Shown: positions 14,847 through 24,701, numbered from the stretch's first letter. The stretch: DNA of 26,756 nt from Desulfuromonadaceae bacterium (GCA_013138655.1 WTCI01000310.1:1-26756); one strand, 5' to 3'. The notes: generated by a model from the sequence alone, not told the origin. Made by a program: numbers and translations.

Positions 14847-16742
14847 TCAATCTTCCTTGCGCATGAATTTTTTCAACAGGCCTTCGGATTGCGTGATTTG
14901 TTCACGACGCAGATTGATCAGCCGCAATTCACGTAAAGCCTCTGTACAATCCGGGTTTGCCTGGACAGCCATTTCGAATGATTTTTCCGACTGCCGCTCT
15001 TTCCCTTGCACATGGTAAATATGCCCCAGGTAAAGATGGGTTAAATCAAGGCCGGGATTCAATTCCCGGGAAGCCAGCAAGACTTCCAGCGCACGGTTTT
15101 GTGCCGCAGTTTTTTCCGCTGAAGCTTTAAAAAGTGCCCAGGCAAAATGGGTCATATACTCAGGCTCTTCAGGGCTCAACTCGATCGATCGCTGCAAGGG
15201 TCTAACCGCGGCCTTGAAACGCCGTAGGTTCAGCAAAACCCGACCTTCCTGATAAGCCGTCTCGGCCTCAATCACCTGGTTGATATTGATCGATTTTTTC
15301 GGTCCATTGACCAGCTCATCCAGGTAACTCGAACAGGTTGTGGGGTCGCTGAGCACCGTGTAGGCCTGGGTCACATAGTGAAAAAGTTCGTTGATTTTTG
15401 CGCTCATTTCTCGCGAAAGGCCACAATCGAGAAAACGGTCCGGATGATACTCTTTGGCCAGCTTATAATAGGCACGCCGCACTTCGCTGCTGCCGCATTG
15501 ACGGCCGACCCCCAGGGCCTTGAAATAGTCAGAATCCATCACCCGCCGGTAATCATCCAGAATCTTGCGGCGCAGCTGTTCGTCAATCGGCCGCACTGCT
15601 TGACCCGGCAGATCAGACATTTCAACCTGCTCAACGATTTCACTGCTTTCGAGCATTTCAGAAATCAATAAAGCGGACAGGACCCTCTGTACTTCACGAC
15701 GCGCCAGCGGGTGCTGTTCAAGAATTTCTGCCAAAGTGAACGCTCCCAGGCAACTCCGGAAAACTTCCTCGCCCCGCCGGTTCAGCTCAATATCCTGAAA
15801 ACGGTATTTGGGATCTGCGACCTGTTTCAGATAAAGATTATGAAACGGCTGCAGATAAGAATCCAGCTGCCGTCCGGTCCAATAGTGACTGATCCCCTGC
15901 AGAATCAGCGAGGCCGGAGAGAGTTTAATCGAGGTGACAGATTTCTTGAAATCTTTACCGGGAACAAACTGGCTGGTCCCGTCCTTCCACTTGAAGGTCG
16001 AGAGGAGTTTTTCCGTGACCTGTCGGGCCAGGGATTCGTGCAGATCCTGTGGCGTCACGAGGCCCATTTCAATCAACTCTGTCCCCTGTAATCGTCCGGA
16101 CTCCTTGCTGCGCTCAACCGAGGTATCACAGTCAAGCTGGGGAATCACCCCCTCACTGACCAACATCCGGCCAAGACATTCATGCAACACGTTGGAACGG
16201 GAAAAGATCGGGTAGCCTTCCTTGATATAGATAATTTTTTTTGCTTCAGCCCGCTGTAAATGCAGCAAACCAGTCGCTTTTTTACTATAAAGTTCATGCA
16301 GCAACAGCGGGATACTATGCTCGTCCAGTTGCTGGAGCTGGTCTTTTACGGGGGGTTCTGACGGTTTTTCACCGGGGAAAAGCTTGGCGATCAGGTTATG
16401 AAGATCGGGGGCAGTAAAAGGTTTGAGCAGAAATTCATCCGGGCCGTAATCCAGCTTGGCCTGGGCAATTTGCTCAGGGCTATGGAACATGGAGGTAATC
16501 ATAACCACCGGAAGTTCTTTGGTTTTTTCATGTTTTCGCAGGGCACTGCAGACGGCCGGGCCGGAAATTTCCGGCATATTGATATCGATCAGAGCTAGAT
16601 CAAACTCCTCGGTCAACAGCATCTGCAACCCGGCCGCACCCCGATCAACGGTTTTCACCTGGTGACCGGCCGCGGACAAAACCTTTTTCAGGAGGGAACG
16701 TAATCCCTGGTCATCATCGATGACTATTATTCTTTGGCCCAT
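14847..16742 (-). CDS. receiver-PATAN-DnaJ-TPR multidomain regulator
   Basis: Cytoplasmic protein of 631 aa joining four parts. Residues about 3-120 are a response-regulator receiver (acidic pair DDD at 9-11, phospho-acceptor Asp53 in LIDINMP, Lys in LLKPF). About 135-390 carries PATAN/DUF4388-like sequence (LYSKKATGLLHLQ, IIYIKEGYPIFSRS) found in deltaproteobacterial signalling and motility proteins. About 405-475 is a J domain with the HPD tripeptide in EYHPDRF, expected to stimulate a DnaK-type chaperone. About 495-600 is a set of TPR helices. ATG at 16742 is preferred because GAGAGAGGA lies 8 bases upstream; ATG at 16751 would touch that site. The start is one base after the glnE stop (TGA-A-ATG), so translation is coupled to glnE. 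Partner kinase and target are unknown. Confidence 0.88.
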   Translation of the reverse strand: MGQRIIVIDDDQGLRSLLKKVLSAAGHQVKTVDRGAAGLQMLLTEEFDLALIDINMPEISGPAVCSALRKHEKTKELPVVMITSMFHSPEQIAQAKLDYGPDEFLLKPFTAPDLHNLIAKLFPGEKPSEPPVKDQLQQLDEHSIPLLLHELYSKKATGLLHLQRAEAKKIIYIKEGYPIFSRSNVLHECLGRMLVSEGVIPQLDCDTSVERSKESGRLQGTELIEMGLVTPQDLHESLARQVTEKLLSTFKWKDGTSQFVPGKDFKKSVTSIKLSPASLILQGISHYWTGRQLDSYLQPFHNLYLKQVADPKYRFQDIELNRRGEEVFRSCLGAFTLAEILEQHPLARREVQRVLSALLISEMLESSEIVEQVEMSDLPGQAVRPIDEQLRRKILDDYRRVMDSDYFKALGVGRQCGSSEVRRAYYKLAKEYHPDRFLDCGLSREMSAKINELFHYVTQAYTVLSDPTTCSSYLDELVNGPKKSININQVIEAETAYQEGRVLLNLRRFKAAVRPLQRSIELSPEEPEYMTHFAWALFKASAEKTAAQNRALEVLLASRELNPGLDLTHLYLGHIYHVQGKERQSEKSFEMAVQANPDCTEALRELRLINLRREQITQSEGLLKKFMRKED

Positions 16743-16743
16743 T

Positions 16744-19700
16744 TCAGGCATCCTCTCTCGGCAAGAGATCTTGCTGCGGATTCAGGTAGCGTTCAAACAG
16801 TACCCGAATTCCCCCCGTGATTGTCCGATATTCTTCCAGAAATTCCTTTTCCGGCACAACCCCTTTTTTACCATAATCAAGACTACGGCTTATTTTTCTC
16901 AGACTTTTCGGTTCATTAGAGAGGCCATTGATCGATTGATCGTGCAACAAGCGCAACTTGTTTTCCAGTCGGCGCAAAAACTTGTAGCCCTGTATCAACT
17001 GCTCGGCATCAGCCTGTGAAAGCAGCTGATGATCCGCCATCACCTGCAACAGTTCCAGGGTGTTCTGTCGGCGTAGCGCCGCAATCTCTTTTGCATGCAA
17101 CAGCTGCAGGTACTGGGTGATAAATTCCACATCGACCATGCCGCCACGGCCGGTTTTGATATTGAAATGGTCTTCTGTTTCCCGCGCAATTTCCTTTTCC
17201 ATCCGGAACCGCAAGCGAAAGATTTCCGGCTGCAGGTCAGTCGGCAGCGGCCGGTCAAAAGCCAATTCCGCGATCAGCCTTTGCAGTTGGTCAGCAAAGG
17301 CGGCAGGTCCGCAAACCACGCGAGCCTTGGTCATTGCCTGCCGCTCCCAGGATTGGGCGGATTCCTGATGATAGCGTTGGAAGGCGTTCAAGCTGGTGAC
17401 CAGTGGCCCCTGGTTGCCGGAAGGGCGCAATCGGGTATCGATTTTATAAACAAAACCCTCGCGAGTCACCAGCGTCAAAACAGTAATAATCCGTTGCGCC
17501 AACTTGGCAAAATATTCATGATTACTGATCTGACGAAAACGCTGCGGATCGGTTCCGGAAACCGGGCGGGTCCGCCCCTCGCCGGCATAGATGAAAATGA
17601 TATCCAGATCTGAATGGTAGTTCAGTTCAAGGCCGCCCAATTTGCCCATGCCGACAATCGCAAAGGCTGTTTCCTGTTCTGTTACCTCATCCGCAAAAGG
17701 AGCCCCGAAGCGGCCGAGCAATTCCTGGCGGGCCATGGCGACCGACTGTTCCAGGCAGACCTCTGCGAGCCAGGAGAGTTGTTTAGTCCCCTCGCCCTGT
17801 TTCATCTGGCCGTGCAGGTCATTAAGCGCTACCCGCAGAAACTCTTCATTGCGGAAACGACGTAAGGTATCCAGTTTCAGTTCATAATCATCGGCCAGAA
17901 AAACCTGTTCTTCCAGTTCATCCGCCAACTGTTGCCGATATTTGACAGCGACTGCGTAGGATCGGGAAACCATGGTATCAAGCAACTCCGGGCGTTGGAT
18001 AAAGATCCGTGACAGAAGTTGACTTGAACCGAACAGAGCGACCAAAAGTTTAACAATTTCAGGGTTTTCTGCAAGTAGAGAAAAGAAGGAGGTGCGTGCC
18101 CGGATGCCGCGGAGAAATGTCTCCAGGTTATTCAACGCCTGATCGGGATTCGGTGAATCGAGCAGTTCACCCATCAGCAGGGGGGTAATTTTTTCCAGAC
18201 AGCGTCGCCCACGCCGGGTTAACCGCCAGTGCGGGTCTTCGCCCCGCAGCAGGGTCAAGCTTTCGTAGGCCGCATCAGGGTTACTGAACCCATTTTCTTC
18301 CAGCAGGTCTTTGACCAGATCCGGGTCCGACTCAGTAGCAAAGATGAAACTGACCTCGGGGCGGACGGGCTGCTCTTCTTCAGCTGCTGAGTGAAACAGA
18401 TCTTTGAAGATGTGACTGACCCCCTGACGCTGCCGCTCCAACTCTGCAGCAAAGCTTTCACTGTCAACAAAACCGCTGCGGCGGGCCAATGCCAGGAATT
18501 CTTCGTCCCGGGTCGGCAGCGAGTGAGTCTGCTGTTCCTGCACGATCTGAATCCGGTGTTCCACGGTGCGCAAAAACCGATAGGCTTCGCTGAGCAGGCG
18601 TTGCTCTTCAGCGGTAATCAGGCTCTCCTGCTCCAGCAGTTGCAGCGTCTGCAAAGAATTGCGGAACTGCAGCTTTGGCTTGGTTCCGGCATTCACCAGT
18701 TGCAGCGCCTGAATAAAAAACTCGATTTCGCGGATGCCGCCCCGGCCAAGCTTGAGGTTACGCTCCCGTTCCTGCTCCCGGCCAAGGCTGACATTGATCT
18801 TCTGCTTCATCAACTTGATATCCTCGATCATGCCGAAATCGAGGTAGCGGCGATAAATAAACGGTTTCAGCCGTTGTAACAGTTCCAGTCCCAAAGGGAT
18901 TGAGCCGGCCACCGGCCGAGCTTTGATTAATGCCGCACGCTCCCAGCTCTGCCCCCAGGATTCGTAATAGGTTTCGGCGGCATCCAGAGAAATTGCCAGA
19001 TCTCCACTATTGCCGTCCGGGCGTAGCCGGGTATCAACACGAAAGACAAAACCGTCCTCGGTGACCTGATTGAGAGCTTGGGAAACCATTTCGGCCAGCT
19101 TGACAAAATAGCGATGCAGGCTGATCTTTTCACCGCGGCTGCCACCGCTGGTTTCACCATGATTGGAAGAATAGCAATAGATGAGATCAATATCGGAAGA
19201 GAAGTTGAGTTCATGTCCCCCGAGCTTGCCCATGCCGAGGACAGTCATTTCGGCAAGACGTGAGTTACCATTTTCAACTGTTTCCAGCGGTTGTCCGTAC
19301 TCCGCCTGCAATTGCCAACTGCAGATTTCATAGGCCCGTTGCAGGCTGGCTGCAGCCAGGCCCGACAACTCGGCCGTCACCTCTTCGAGGTTTGCCATGC
19401 CGCACAGATCGCGGCTGCCGATGCGTAGAATCTGCTCGAATTTATCGTGCCGCAACCCGGCCTTAAGTGCAAAGAAATCGCTCTCATCAGGGATGGTGCG
19501 ATGCAGGCCCGCCAGCATCTCTGCTTCGTCGCACGTTTGATCAATCCGGCCTGTAACCAGTAACAGGGTAAAATATTCCGGCTTGCGACAGAGGATTGAA
19601 GCGAGAAATGGTGAGCCACCCAGAACCGTCAGCAATTGCCGGCGGCGGACCGGCTGCTGCAGAATAGTCACAAATTGCTCCCGATCGACGACGGAAATCA

Positions 19701-19932
19701 GCCGCTCCAGACCATTCAGGGCAAGATCTGGATCGGCTGAATGCAGGGCATCGGTGAGAATCCCCGTCAGCAGTTCAAAGTCCTGCAGAACCTCATCGAT
19801 CAGCTGCAGATTGGTTTTGACCCGCTCACCGTTGGCCCAAACCCGGCTGTCGAGCCAGCAGATCAACGCCGGTTCTTCCTCTGTCCCTAACAGGGCAAGT
19901 TTATCGGTTATCTCCTGTTGAGCCTTCTGCAT
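16744..19932 (-). CDS. glnE: bifunctional glutamine synthetase adenylyltransferase/deadenylase
   Basis: Controls type I glutamine synthetase by attaching AMP to a tyrosine when nitrogen is plentiful and removing it when nitrogen is short, guided by PII. At 1062 aa it is slightly longer than the E. coli enzyme (946 aa). Two nucleotidyltransferase domains are clear: GMGKLGG (233-239) with Asp247/Asp249 in SSDIDLI for the N-terminal half, and GMGKLGGLELN with SDLDIIF in the C-terminal half, each followed by a helical bundle. AGGGG precedes the ATG. It lies between mtnA and the receiver-J-domain gene on the same strand. The synthetase at 11813-13234 lacks the target tyrosine, so GlnE must act on another GlnA encoded elsewhere. 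Confidence 0.96.
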   Translation of the reverse strand: MQKAQQEITDKLALLGTEEEPALICWLDSRVWANGERVKTNLQLIDEVLQDFELLTGILTDALHSADPDLALNGLERLISVVDREQFVTILQQPVRRRQLLTVLGGSPFLASILCRKPEYFTLLLVTGRIDQTCDEAEMLAGLHRTIPDESDFFALKAGLRHDKFEQILRIGSRDLCGMANLEEVTAELSGLAAASLQRAYEICSWQLQAEYGQPLETVENGNSRLAEMTVLGMGKLGGHELNFSSDIDLIYCYSSNHGETSGGSRGEKISLHRYFVKLAEMVSQALNQVTEDGFVFRVDTRLRPDGNSGDLAISLDAAETYYESWGQSWERAALIKARPVAGSIPLGLELLQRLKPFIYRRYLDFGMIEDIKLMKQKINVSLGREQERERNLKLGRGGIREIEFFIQALQLVNAGTKPKLQFRNSLQTLQLLEQESLITAEEQRLLSEAYRFLRTVEHRIQIVQEQQTHSLPTRDEEFLALARRSGFVDSESFAAELERQRQGVSHIFKDLFHSAAEEEQPVRPEVSFIFATESDPDLVKDLLEENGFSNPDAAYESLTLLRGEDPHWRLTRRGRRCLEKITPLLMGELLDSPNPDQALNNLETFLRGIRARTSFFSLLAENPEIVKLLVALFGSSQLLSRIFIQRPELLDTMVSRSYAVAVKYRQQLADELEEQVFLADDYELKLDTLRRFRNEEFLRVALNDLHGQMKQGEGTKQLSWLAEVCLEQSVAMARQELLGRFGAPFADEVTEQETAFAIVGMGKLGGLELNYHSDLDIIFIYAGEGRTRPVSGTDPQRFRQISNHEYFAKLAQRIITVLTLVTREGFVYKIDTRLRPSGNQGPLVTSLNAFQRYHQESAQSWERQAMTKARVVCGPAAFADQLQRLIAELAFDRPLPTDLQPEIFRLRFRMEKEIARETEDHFNIKTGRGGMVDVEFITQYLQLLHAKEIAALRRQNTLELLQVMADHQLLSQADAEQLIQGYKFLRRLENKLRLLHDQSINGLSNEPKSLRKISRSLDYGKKGVVPEKEFLEEYRTITGGIRVLFERYLNPQQDLLPREDA

Positions 19933-19951
19933 TTATCCCCTTTTTCAACCG

Positions 19952-19979
19952 TGATGGCGTCGCAAAAAGTCCGCCATCA
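19952..19979. repeat. dispersed hairpin repeat, copy between mtnA and glnE
   Basis: The sequence 19952-19971 is the exact reverse complement of 13236-13255 (20 bases). With the following CGCCATCA (19972-19979) it makes a perfect 8-bp stem (TGATGGCG / CGCCATCA, 12-base loop) and includes the mtnA stop codon. It may act as a 3' mRNA structure between mtnA and glnE. Confidence 0.7.
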
Positions 19980-21044
19980 ACCTTTGCTGACGAATTCTGC
20001 CAGGTTCTTCCGGTAACTCCCCTGAGCCACTCCATGCTCGGTAATGATTGCAGTCACCAACCGGTTCGGGGTGACATCAAAGGCCGGGTTACGCACCGCA
20101 ATTTCTTCCGGGGCGAGTTGCACGTCCTTGAAATGGGTGATCTCGCGGGCATCCCGCTCTTCAATCGGGATCTGTGAGCCATCACTCAAACTCAGATCGA
20201 TAGTCGAAATCGGTGCCGCCACGTAGAAGGGAATATTGTGCTCCTTCGCCAGCACCGCCACCGTGTAGGTGCCGATTTTGTTGGCGACATCGCCGTTGGC
20301 GCTGATCCGGTCAGCACCGACGATGACACAATCGATCTCCCCCTGACTCATCAGATAGCCAGCCGCGTTATCACAAATCAGCGTCACCGGAATTTTGTCC
20401 TTCTGCAGCTCCCAGGTGGTCAACCGGGCTCCCTGGAGAAAGGGTCGGGTTTCATCGACAATCACCGAAACCTTTTTCCCGGCTGCCACGGCCGTGCGAA
20501 TCACCCCGAGGGCCGTACCGTAACCGGCAGTTGCCAGGGCTCCGGCGTTGCAATGGGTCAGAATCCGCGCCCCATCGGGAATCAATCCTTCGCCGTGACG
20601 GCCCATTTTTTTGTTGCGCTGCTCATCCTCTTGGGCAATCGCCAGAGCTTCGAATTCAAGGCCGATCTTCAGTTCCAGAACCGTCCGGTCGAGGTTGGCA
20701 TGGGCAAACCGCTTCATCCGTTCCAAAGCCCAGGACAGGTTGACCGCAGTCGGCCGGGTCGCTACCAGCAGGTCGCAGATCCTGGTAAATTCGGCGAAAA
20801 ATTCTTCACTCGATTCGGTTTCGATATCCCGTGCCCCCAGCCAGGCACCGATGGCCGCAGCGACACCGATGGCCGGCGCACCACGGACCACCATGTTGCG
20901 AATCGCCTCGGCAACGGCCTGATAGTCTTTGTAATTGTGCCAGACCACTTCGGCCGGCAGCAGGCGCTGGTCGAGCATCTGACAGGTGCCGTTAAAAAAT
21001 CGAATCGGGCGGACGGTGTTGGCATCCATTTGACAACCGGACAT
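19977..21044 (-). CDS. mtnA: S-methyl-5-thioribose-1-phosphate isomerase
   Basis: Isomerises methylthioribose-1-phosphate to methylthioribulose-1-phosphate in methionine salvage. The 355-aa protein has the eIF2B-like fold signatures: RGAPAIG (54-60), catalytic Cys165 in [10 protein letters not shown], and catalytic Asp245 in IVGADRI followed by [12 protein letters not shown], which separates MtnA from eIF2B subunits and ribose-1,5-bisphosphate isomerase. GAGGG lies 7 bases before the ATG. No other methionine-salvage gene is adjacent. The gap to gatB is filled by palindromic repeats. Confidence 0.94.
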   Translation of the reverse strand: MSGCQMDANTVRPIRFFNGTCQMLDQRLLPAEVVWHNYKDYQAVAEAIRNMVVRGAPAIGVAAAIGAWLGARDIETESSEEFFAEFTRICDLLVATRPTAVNLSWALERMKRFAHANLDRTVLELKIGLEFEALAIAQEDEQRNKKMGRHGEGLIPDGARILTHCNAGALATAGYGTALGVIRTAVAAGKKVSVIVDETRPFLQGARLTTWELQKDKIPVTLICDNAAGYLMSQGEIDCVIVGADRISANGDVANKIGTYTVAVLAKEHNIPFYVAAPISTIDLSLSDGSQIPIEERDAREITHFKDVQLAPEEIAVRNPAFDVTPNRLVTAIITEHGVAQGSYRKNLAEFVSKG

Positions 21045-21057
21045 TATTTTTCCCTCT

Positions 21058-21166
21058 GTAGGGGCGCCGCTTGCTGCGCCCTTCTCTGGTGAAATAACGC
21101 AGGGCGCAGCAAGCGGCGCCCCTACGCTGATGAAACAACGCAGGGCGCGGCAAGCGGCGCCCCTAC
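21058..21166. repeat. three-copy GC-rich palindromic repeat between gatB and mtnA
   Basis: A 24-base unit occurs three times: inverted at 21058-21081, direct at 21102-21125 and direct at 21143-21166 (core GGGCGC, A or G, then GCAAGCGGCGCCCCTAC). The first two form a perfect 24-bp stem. The last two sit in a 40-base tandem repeat, 21086-21125 and 21127-21166, with three mismatches. The gatB stop codon (21163-21165 on the - strand) is inside the last copy. It is a dispersed GGGGCG...CGCCCC palindrome family; mobility is inferred, not shown. Confidence 0.85.
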
Positions 21167-22599
21167 TCGGAAAGTTTCTTTTTCAACAACTGATTTACCA
21201 GGCCGGGATTGGCCTTCCCCTTGCTGGCTTTCATCACCTGGCCGACAAAAAAGCCCATCAGTTTCTCTTTGCCCGCCTGGTATTCAGCAACCTGGCCCGG
21301 GTTGGCAGCGATCACCTCGGCGACGATCACCTCGATAGCGCCGGTATCGGTCATCTGCTTGAGACCTTTTTCCTCGATCACCTGATCGGCCGTCTTGCCG
21401 GTCTGCCAGATCTCCTCAAAAACCGTCTTGGCGATCTTGCCGGAGATGGTATTATCCTCGATCCGCTGCAGCACTCCGGCCAGCAACTTCGGTGTCACCG
21501 GACAATCGGCAATGCCGATCCCGTTTTCATTGAGGGCCCGCAGCAGCTCACCCATGACCCAGTTGGCACAGGTTTTCGGGTGGTTGTGCAGGGCCACCAG
21601 CGCCTCAAAATATTCCGCCACCGGGCGCTCCGCTGAAATCACTCCGGCATCGTAGGCCGCCAGCCCCAGTTCCCCCTGGTAGCGCTGTCGTTTGGCCGCG
21701 GGCAACTCAGGAAGCGTGCCGCGGACCCGTTCGACCCATGCGTCGGAAACCACCAGCGGCACCAGGTCAGGATCAGGGAAGTAACGATAATCGTGAGCTT
21801 CCTCTTTGCCGCGCATCGACCGGGTGACCCCGCTGTCGGCATCAAACAGCCGGGTTTCCTGTACCACCCTGCCGCCATCGTCAATAACCTCAATCTGCCG
21901 CTCGACCTCGTATTCGATTGCCTGCTTGATGAAGCGAAAGGAGTTGAGGTTCTTTACTTCGGCTCGGGTGCCGAACTCCTGCTGACCCCAGGGACGAACC
22001 GACACGTTGGCATCACAGCGGAAGGAACCTTCCTCCAGATTACCGTCGCAGACGCCGAGATAAACGACAATCGGGTGCAACTGTTTCAAATAGGCAATGG
22101 CCTCATCGGCGCTGCGCATATCCGGTTCGGAAACCACTTCCAACAACGGTGTACAGGCCCGGTTCAAATCGACCGAAGAGCTGTTACCATCGGCATGAAG
22201 CAATTTACCGGCGTCCTCTTCCATGTGAATGCGGGTGATACCGACCTTCTTTTGACCATGTTCTTCGGTTTCGATCTCCAGCCAGCCGTGCTCGCAGATC
22301 GGCAACTCGAACTGGGAGATCTGGTAACCTTTCGGCAGGTCGGGATAAAAGTAGTTTTTCCGCGCGAAAATCGACCGCGGGGCGATCCGGCAGTTGGTCG
22401 CCAGGCCCGTCTTGATGGCATCTTCCACCACCTGCCGATTCAACACCGGCAGCGCCCCCGGCAGGCCCAGGCAGACCGGGCAGGTCTGGCTGTTCGGCGC
22501 TTGTCCGAATGCGGTGGAACAGCCGCAGAAGATTTTGCTTTTGGTGGTGAGCTGAACATGCACCTCCAGCCCGATGACGACCTCATATCTGGAATCCAT
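21163..22599 (-). CDS. gatB: aspartyl/glutamyl-tRNA amidotransferase subunit B
   Basis: Subunit of GatCAB that binds the misacylated tRNA and phosphorylates its Glu (or Asp) side chain before amidation. The 478-aa protein has the typical start [13 protein letters not shown], zinc-binding cysteines in FCGCSTAFG and [10 protein letters not shown], the kinase-site region with [18 protein letters not shown] and [15 protein letters not shown], and the C-terminal YqeY-like tail (about 330-478) ending in [17 protein letters not shown] lies 9 bases before the ATG. It follows gatA after a 99-base gap holding a palindrome. Its last codons run into the next repeat, which provides the TAG stop. Confidence 0.96.
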   Translation of the reverse strand: MDSRYEVVIGLEVHVQLTTKSKIFCGCSTAFGQAPNSQTCPVCLGLPGALPVLNRQVVEDAIKTGLATNCRIAPRSIFARKNYFYPDLPKGYQISQFELPICEHGWLEIETEEHGQKKVGITRIHMEEDAGKLLHADGNSSSVDLNRACTPLLEVVSEPDMRSADEAIAYLKQLHPIVVYLGVCDGNLEEGSFRCDANVSVRPWGQQEFGTRAEVKNLNSFRFIKQAIEYEVERQIEVIDDGGRVVQETRLFDADSGVTRSMRGKEEAHDYRYFPDPDLVPLVVSDAWVERVRGTLPELPAAKRQRYQGELGLAAYDAGVISAERPVAEYFEALVALHNHPKTCANWVMGELLRALNENGIGIADCPVTPKLLAGVLQRIEDNTISGKIAKTVFEEIWQTGKTADQVIEEKGLKQMTDTGAIEVIVAEVIAANPGQVAEYQAGKEKLMGFFVGQVMKASKGKANPGLVNQLLKKKLSE

Positions 22600-22622
22600 T
22601 ATTCAAGATCCTATCTTTTTCC

Positions 22623-22688
22623 GTCGGGGCGAACCTCGTGTTCGCCCTTTCGATTCGCACGCTGGGCGAACACAAGGTTCGCCCCGAC
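22623..22688. repeat. palindromic repeat between gatA and gatB
   Basis: The left arm 22623-22647 (GTCGGGGCGAACCTCGTGTT then CGCCC) pairs with 22664-22688 at 24 of 25 positions across a 16-base loop. It has the same GGGGCG...CGCCC design as the gatB-mtnA repeat but a different middle, so it is a related, separate family. Confidence 0.8.
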
Positions 22689-22698
22689 ACACCCATGA

Positions 22699-24156
22699 TT
22701 ACAATTCCGGGAATTTACCGCCCCAATCGGTGGCATTTTCAAAGGCCCAGGCCGCCTGCAGAATTTCCGCTTCAGCGAACGGTTTACCGAGCAGTTGCAA
22801 TCCGATCGGCAGCCCCTCATGGTTCATCCCGCAGGGGAGGCTGATGCCGCAGGTTCCCGCCAGATTGACCGGAATGGTAAAAATATCCGAAAGGTACATC
22901 TGCAGCGGATCATTCACCTTTTCACCGATCTTGAAAGCGGGTGTCGGCGCGACCGGAGTCAGCAGCAGGTCAACCTGTTCGAAAGCTGCAAAAAAGTCCT
23001 CGCGGATCAGGGTGCGAACCTTCTGCGCCTTCAGGTAGTAGGCATCATAATAACCGGATGACAGGGCGTAAGTACCAAGCATGATGCGCCGTTTGACCTC
23101 ATCACCGAAGCCGGCGGCACGCGTCTGCCGGTACATGCCGATTAAACCTTCCCCGGCATCTTTACGGACACCGAAACGGACGCCATCGTAACGGGCCAGA
23201 TTGCTCGAAGCCTCGGCGGTCGCGATCAGGTAGTAGCAGGCGACGGCGTAATCGGTGTGCGGCAGGCTGACCTCAACGATCTCGGCACCCAGCTGTTGAT
23301 AGGTTGCGATCGCTGCAGCAACCGATTTTTTCACATCCGGGTCGAGCCCCTCGATAAAGTACTCTTTCGGCAGCCCGATTTTCTTCCCCTTGACACCCTC
23401 CTTGAGGGTTGTCAGGTAATCGGGAACCGGAGTGTCGACCGAGGTCGAGTCAGCCGGATCGTACCCGGCGACAGCACCAAGCAGCAAGGCACAGTCTTCG
23501 ACATTTCCGGCCAGCGGACCAACCTGATCGAGAGAGGAAGCGTAAGCGATCACTCCGAAACGGGAGACGCGCCCGTAAGTCGGCTTGAGCCCGACGACCC
23601 CACAGTGGGCAGCCGGCTGGCGGATCGATCCGCCCGTGTCGGTTCCCAGGGTTGCCGGCACCTGTCCGGCAGTAATCGCGGCGGCACTGCCACCGGAAGA
23701 TCCACCCGGAACCCGCTGCAGATCCCAGGGATTAAGAACCGGCCCGGCAGCACTGTTCTCGTTGGACGAACCCATGGCAAACTCGTCCATGTTCAGCTTG
23801 CCGACGATCACCGCACCCTGTTCACGAAGTTTGGCAATGACGGTGGCATCGTAAGGAGAAACGTAATTATCGAGAATCTTTGACCCACAGGTGGTCCGTA
23901 CATCCAGGGTATTAAAGATATCCTTGACGGCCAACGGGATTCCGGTCAAAGGCGCGGCATCACCTGCGGCAATCCGTTGGTCAGCGGCCTCCGCAGCAGC
24001 CAAAGCCGCTTTTTCACACACGGTGATGAAAGAGTTGACCTTGCCGTTGGTCGCGGCAATCCGCTCCAGACAGGCCCGCGTCAATTCCACCGAGGTCAGC
24101 TCCCCGTCCGCCAATTTTTGACGCAGTTTCGAAATCGTCAAATTATTCAATTCCAT
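22699..24156 (-). CDS. gatA: aspartyl/glutamyl-tRNA amidotransferase subunit A
   Basis: Amidase subunit of GatCAB; releases ammonia from glutamine or asparagine for transfer to the activated aminoacyl-tRNA. The 485-aa protein carries the amidase Ser-cisSer-Lys triad: Lys78 in GIPLAVKDI, cis-Ser153 in [10 protein letters not shown], and nucleophile Ser177 in [15 protein letters not shown] at 24156 is chosen because GGAG lies 5 bases upstream and the length matches the family; the frame stays open to 24198 but has no ribosome site there. It follows gatC after 180 bases that contain a repeat element. Confidence 0.96.
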   Translation of the reverse strand: MELNNLTISKLRQKLADGELTSVELTRACLERIAATNGKVNSFITVCEKAALAAAEAADQRIAAGDAAPLTGIPLAVKDIFNTLDVRTTCGSKILDNYVSPYDATVIAKLREQGAVIVGKLNMDEFAMGSSNENSAAGPVLNPWDLQRVPGGSSGGSAAAITAGQVPATLGTDTGGSIRQPAAHCGVVGLKPTYGRVSRFGVIAYASSLDQVGPLAGNVEDCALLLGAVAGYDPADSTSVDTPVPDYLTTLKEGVKGKKIGLPKEYFIEGLDPDVKKSVAAAIATYQQLGAEIVEVSLPHTDYAVACYYLIATAEASSNLARYDGVRFGVRKDAGEGLIGMYRQTRAAGFGDEVKRRIMLGTYALSSGYYDAYYLKAQKVRTLIREDFFAAFEQVDLLLTPVAPTPAFKIGEKVNDPLQMYLSDIFTIPVNLAGTCGISLPCGMNHEGLPIGLQLLGKPFAEAEILQAAWAFENATDWGGKFPEL

Positions 24157-24209
24157 AATTTCTCCAGAATCGCTTACAACGATTTTGTTATTTCTCATCT
24201 ACCCTGTCA

Positions 24210-24330
24210 GGACTGTTGATAAATGCTCAGATACAAGGCTTGCGCAGGTCTTGAACCACAGACGCAGCAGTGCTACGTCGAGGATTCGGGGACAAGCATA
24301 ACGCCGCAGATGGGTTTTTAGCGACAGTCC
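24210..24330. repeat. about 120-bp element with inverted ends between gatC and gatA
   Basis: GGACTGTTGATAAA at 24210-24223 matches the reverse complement of the end at 24317-24330 at 12 of 14 positions. The middle has no reading frame with protein similarity. The end sequences look like multicopy intergenic elements I recall from Geobacter-type genomes, but I cannot confirm copies elsewhere from this window. Confidence 0.5.
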
Positions 24331-24336
24331 CTTCCA

Positions 24337-24624
24337 TCACTCGATGACTTTAGGGACTTGATAACAACTGCCGGCTGTCGATGGGGCATTTTGCAATGCC
24401 CGCTCGATACCGATCGACGCCTGTACCTGATCCTCACGGAAGGCATTCTCCATCGGCACTGCGTGCGCCGTCGGCTCGACATCTTCAGTGTCGAGTTCAT
24501 TCAATTTATCAACGTAACCGAGGATTGCATCCAGCTGCCCGGTCAGCTCATCAAGCTCAGTCGGTTCCAATGCCAACCGGGCTAACCGCGCCACATGCTC
24601 CACTTCCTCACGACTGATTTTCAT
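24337..24624 (-). CDS. gatC: aspartyl/glutamyl-tRNA amidotransferase subunit C
   Basis: Small scaffold subunit that wraps around GatA-GatB and helps the complex fold. The 95-aa protein has the family start MKISREEVEHVARLARLAL, the central LGYVDKLNELDTEDVEPTAH, and the C-terminal RED...ALQNAP segment. ATG at 24624 fits the MKIS start and has GGAG 8 bases upstream; GTG three bases earlier is possible. It is the first gene of gatCAB and follows mrp after a 140-base gap. Confidence 0.94.
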   Translation of the reverse strand: MKISREEVEHVARLARLALEPTELDELTGQLDAILGYVDKLNELDTEDVEPTAHAVPMENAFREDQVQASIGIERALQNAPSTAGSCYQVPKVIE

Positions 24625-24676
24625 CACACTTTCTCCGCTGTTGCCAGGTGAATATTCCAGCTCACCGATATATCAA

Positions 24677-24701
24677 GCCGACCCAAAGAAACCGGGTCGG
24701 C
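24677..24701 (-). terminator. possible terminator hairpin after mrp
   Basis: A perfect 8-bp stem (GCCGACCC / GGGTCGGC, 9-base loop) lies between the mrp stop and gatC. On the - strand it is followed by TTGATATAT, a poor T-run. Weaker pairing extends the arms outward (ATTCCAGC with GCTGGAAAT). It may partly separate mrp from gatCAB transcription. Confidence 0.45.

Noticed and set aside
20238..21092. 284-codon + strand frame over mtnA
   Set aside because: It is antisense to mtnA, which has its catalytic Cys and Asp, and it carries no recognisable motif.
21058..21166. CRISPR array
   Set aside because: Only three units, one of them inverted, with no regular unique spacers and no cas genes.
21793..22698. 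301-codon + strand frame over gatB
   Set aside because: Antisense shadow of gatB that also runs through the gatA-gatB palindrome.
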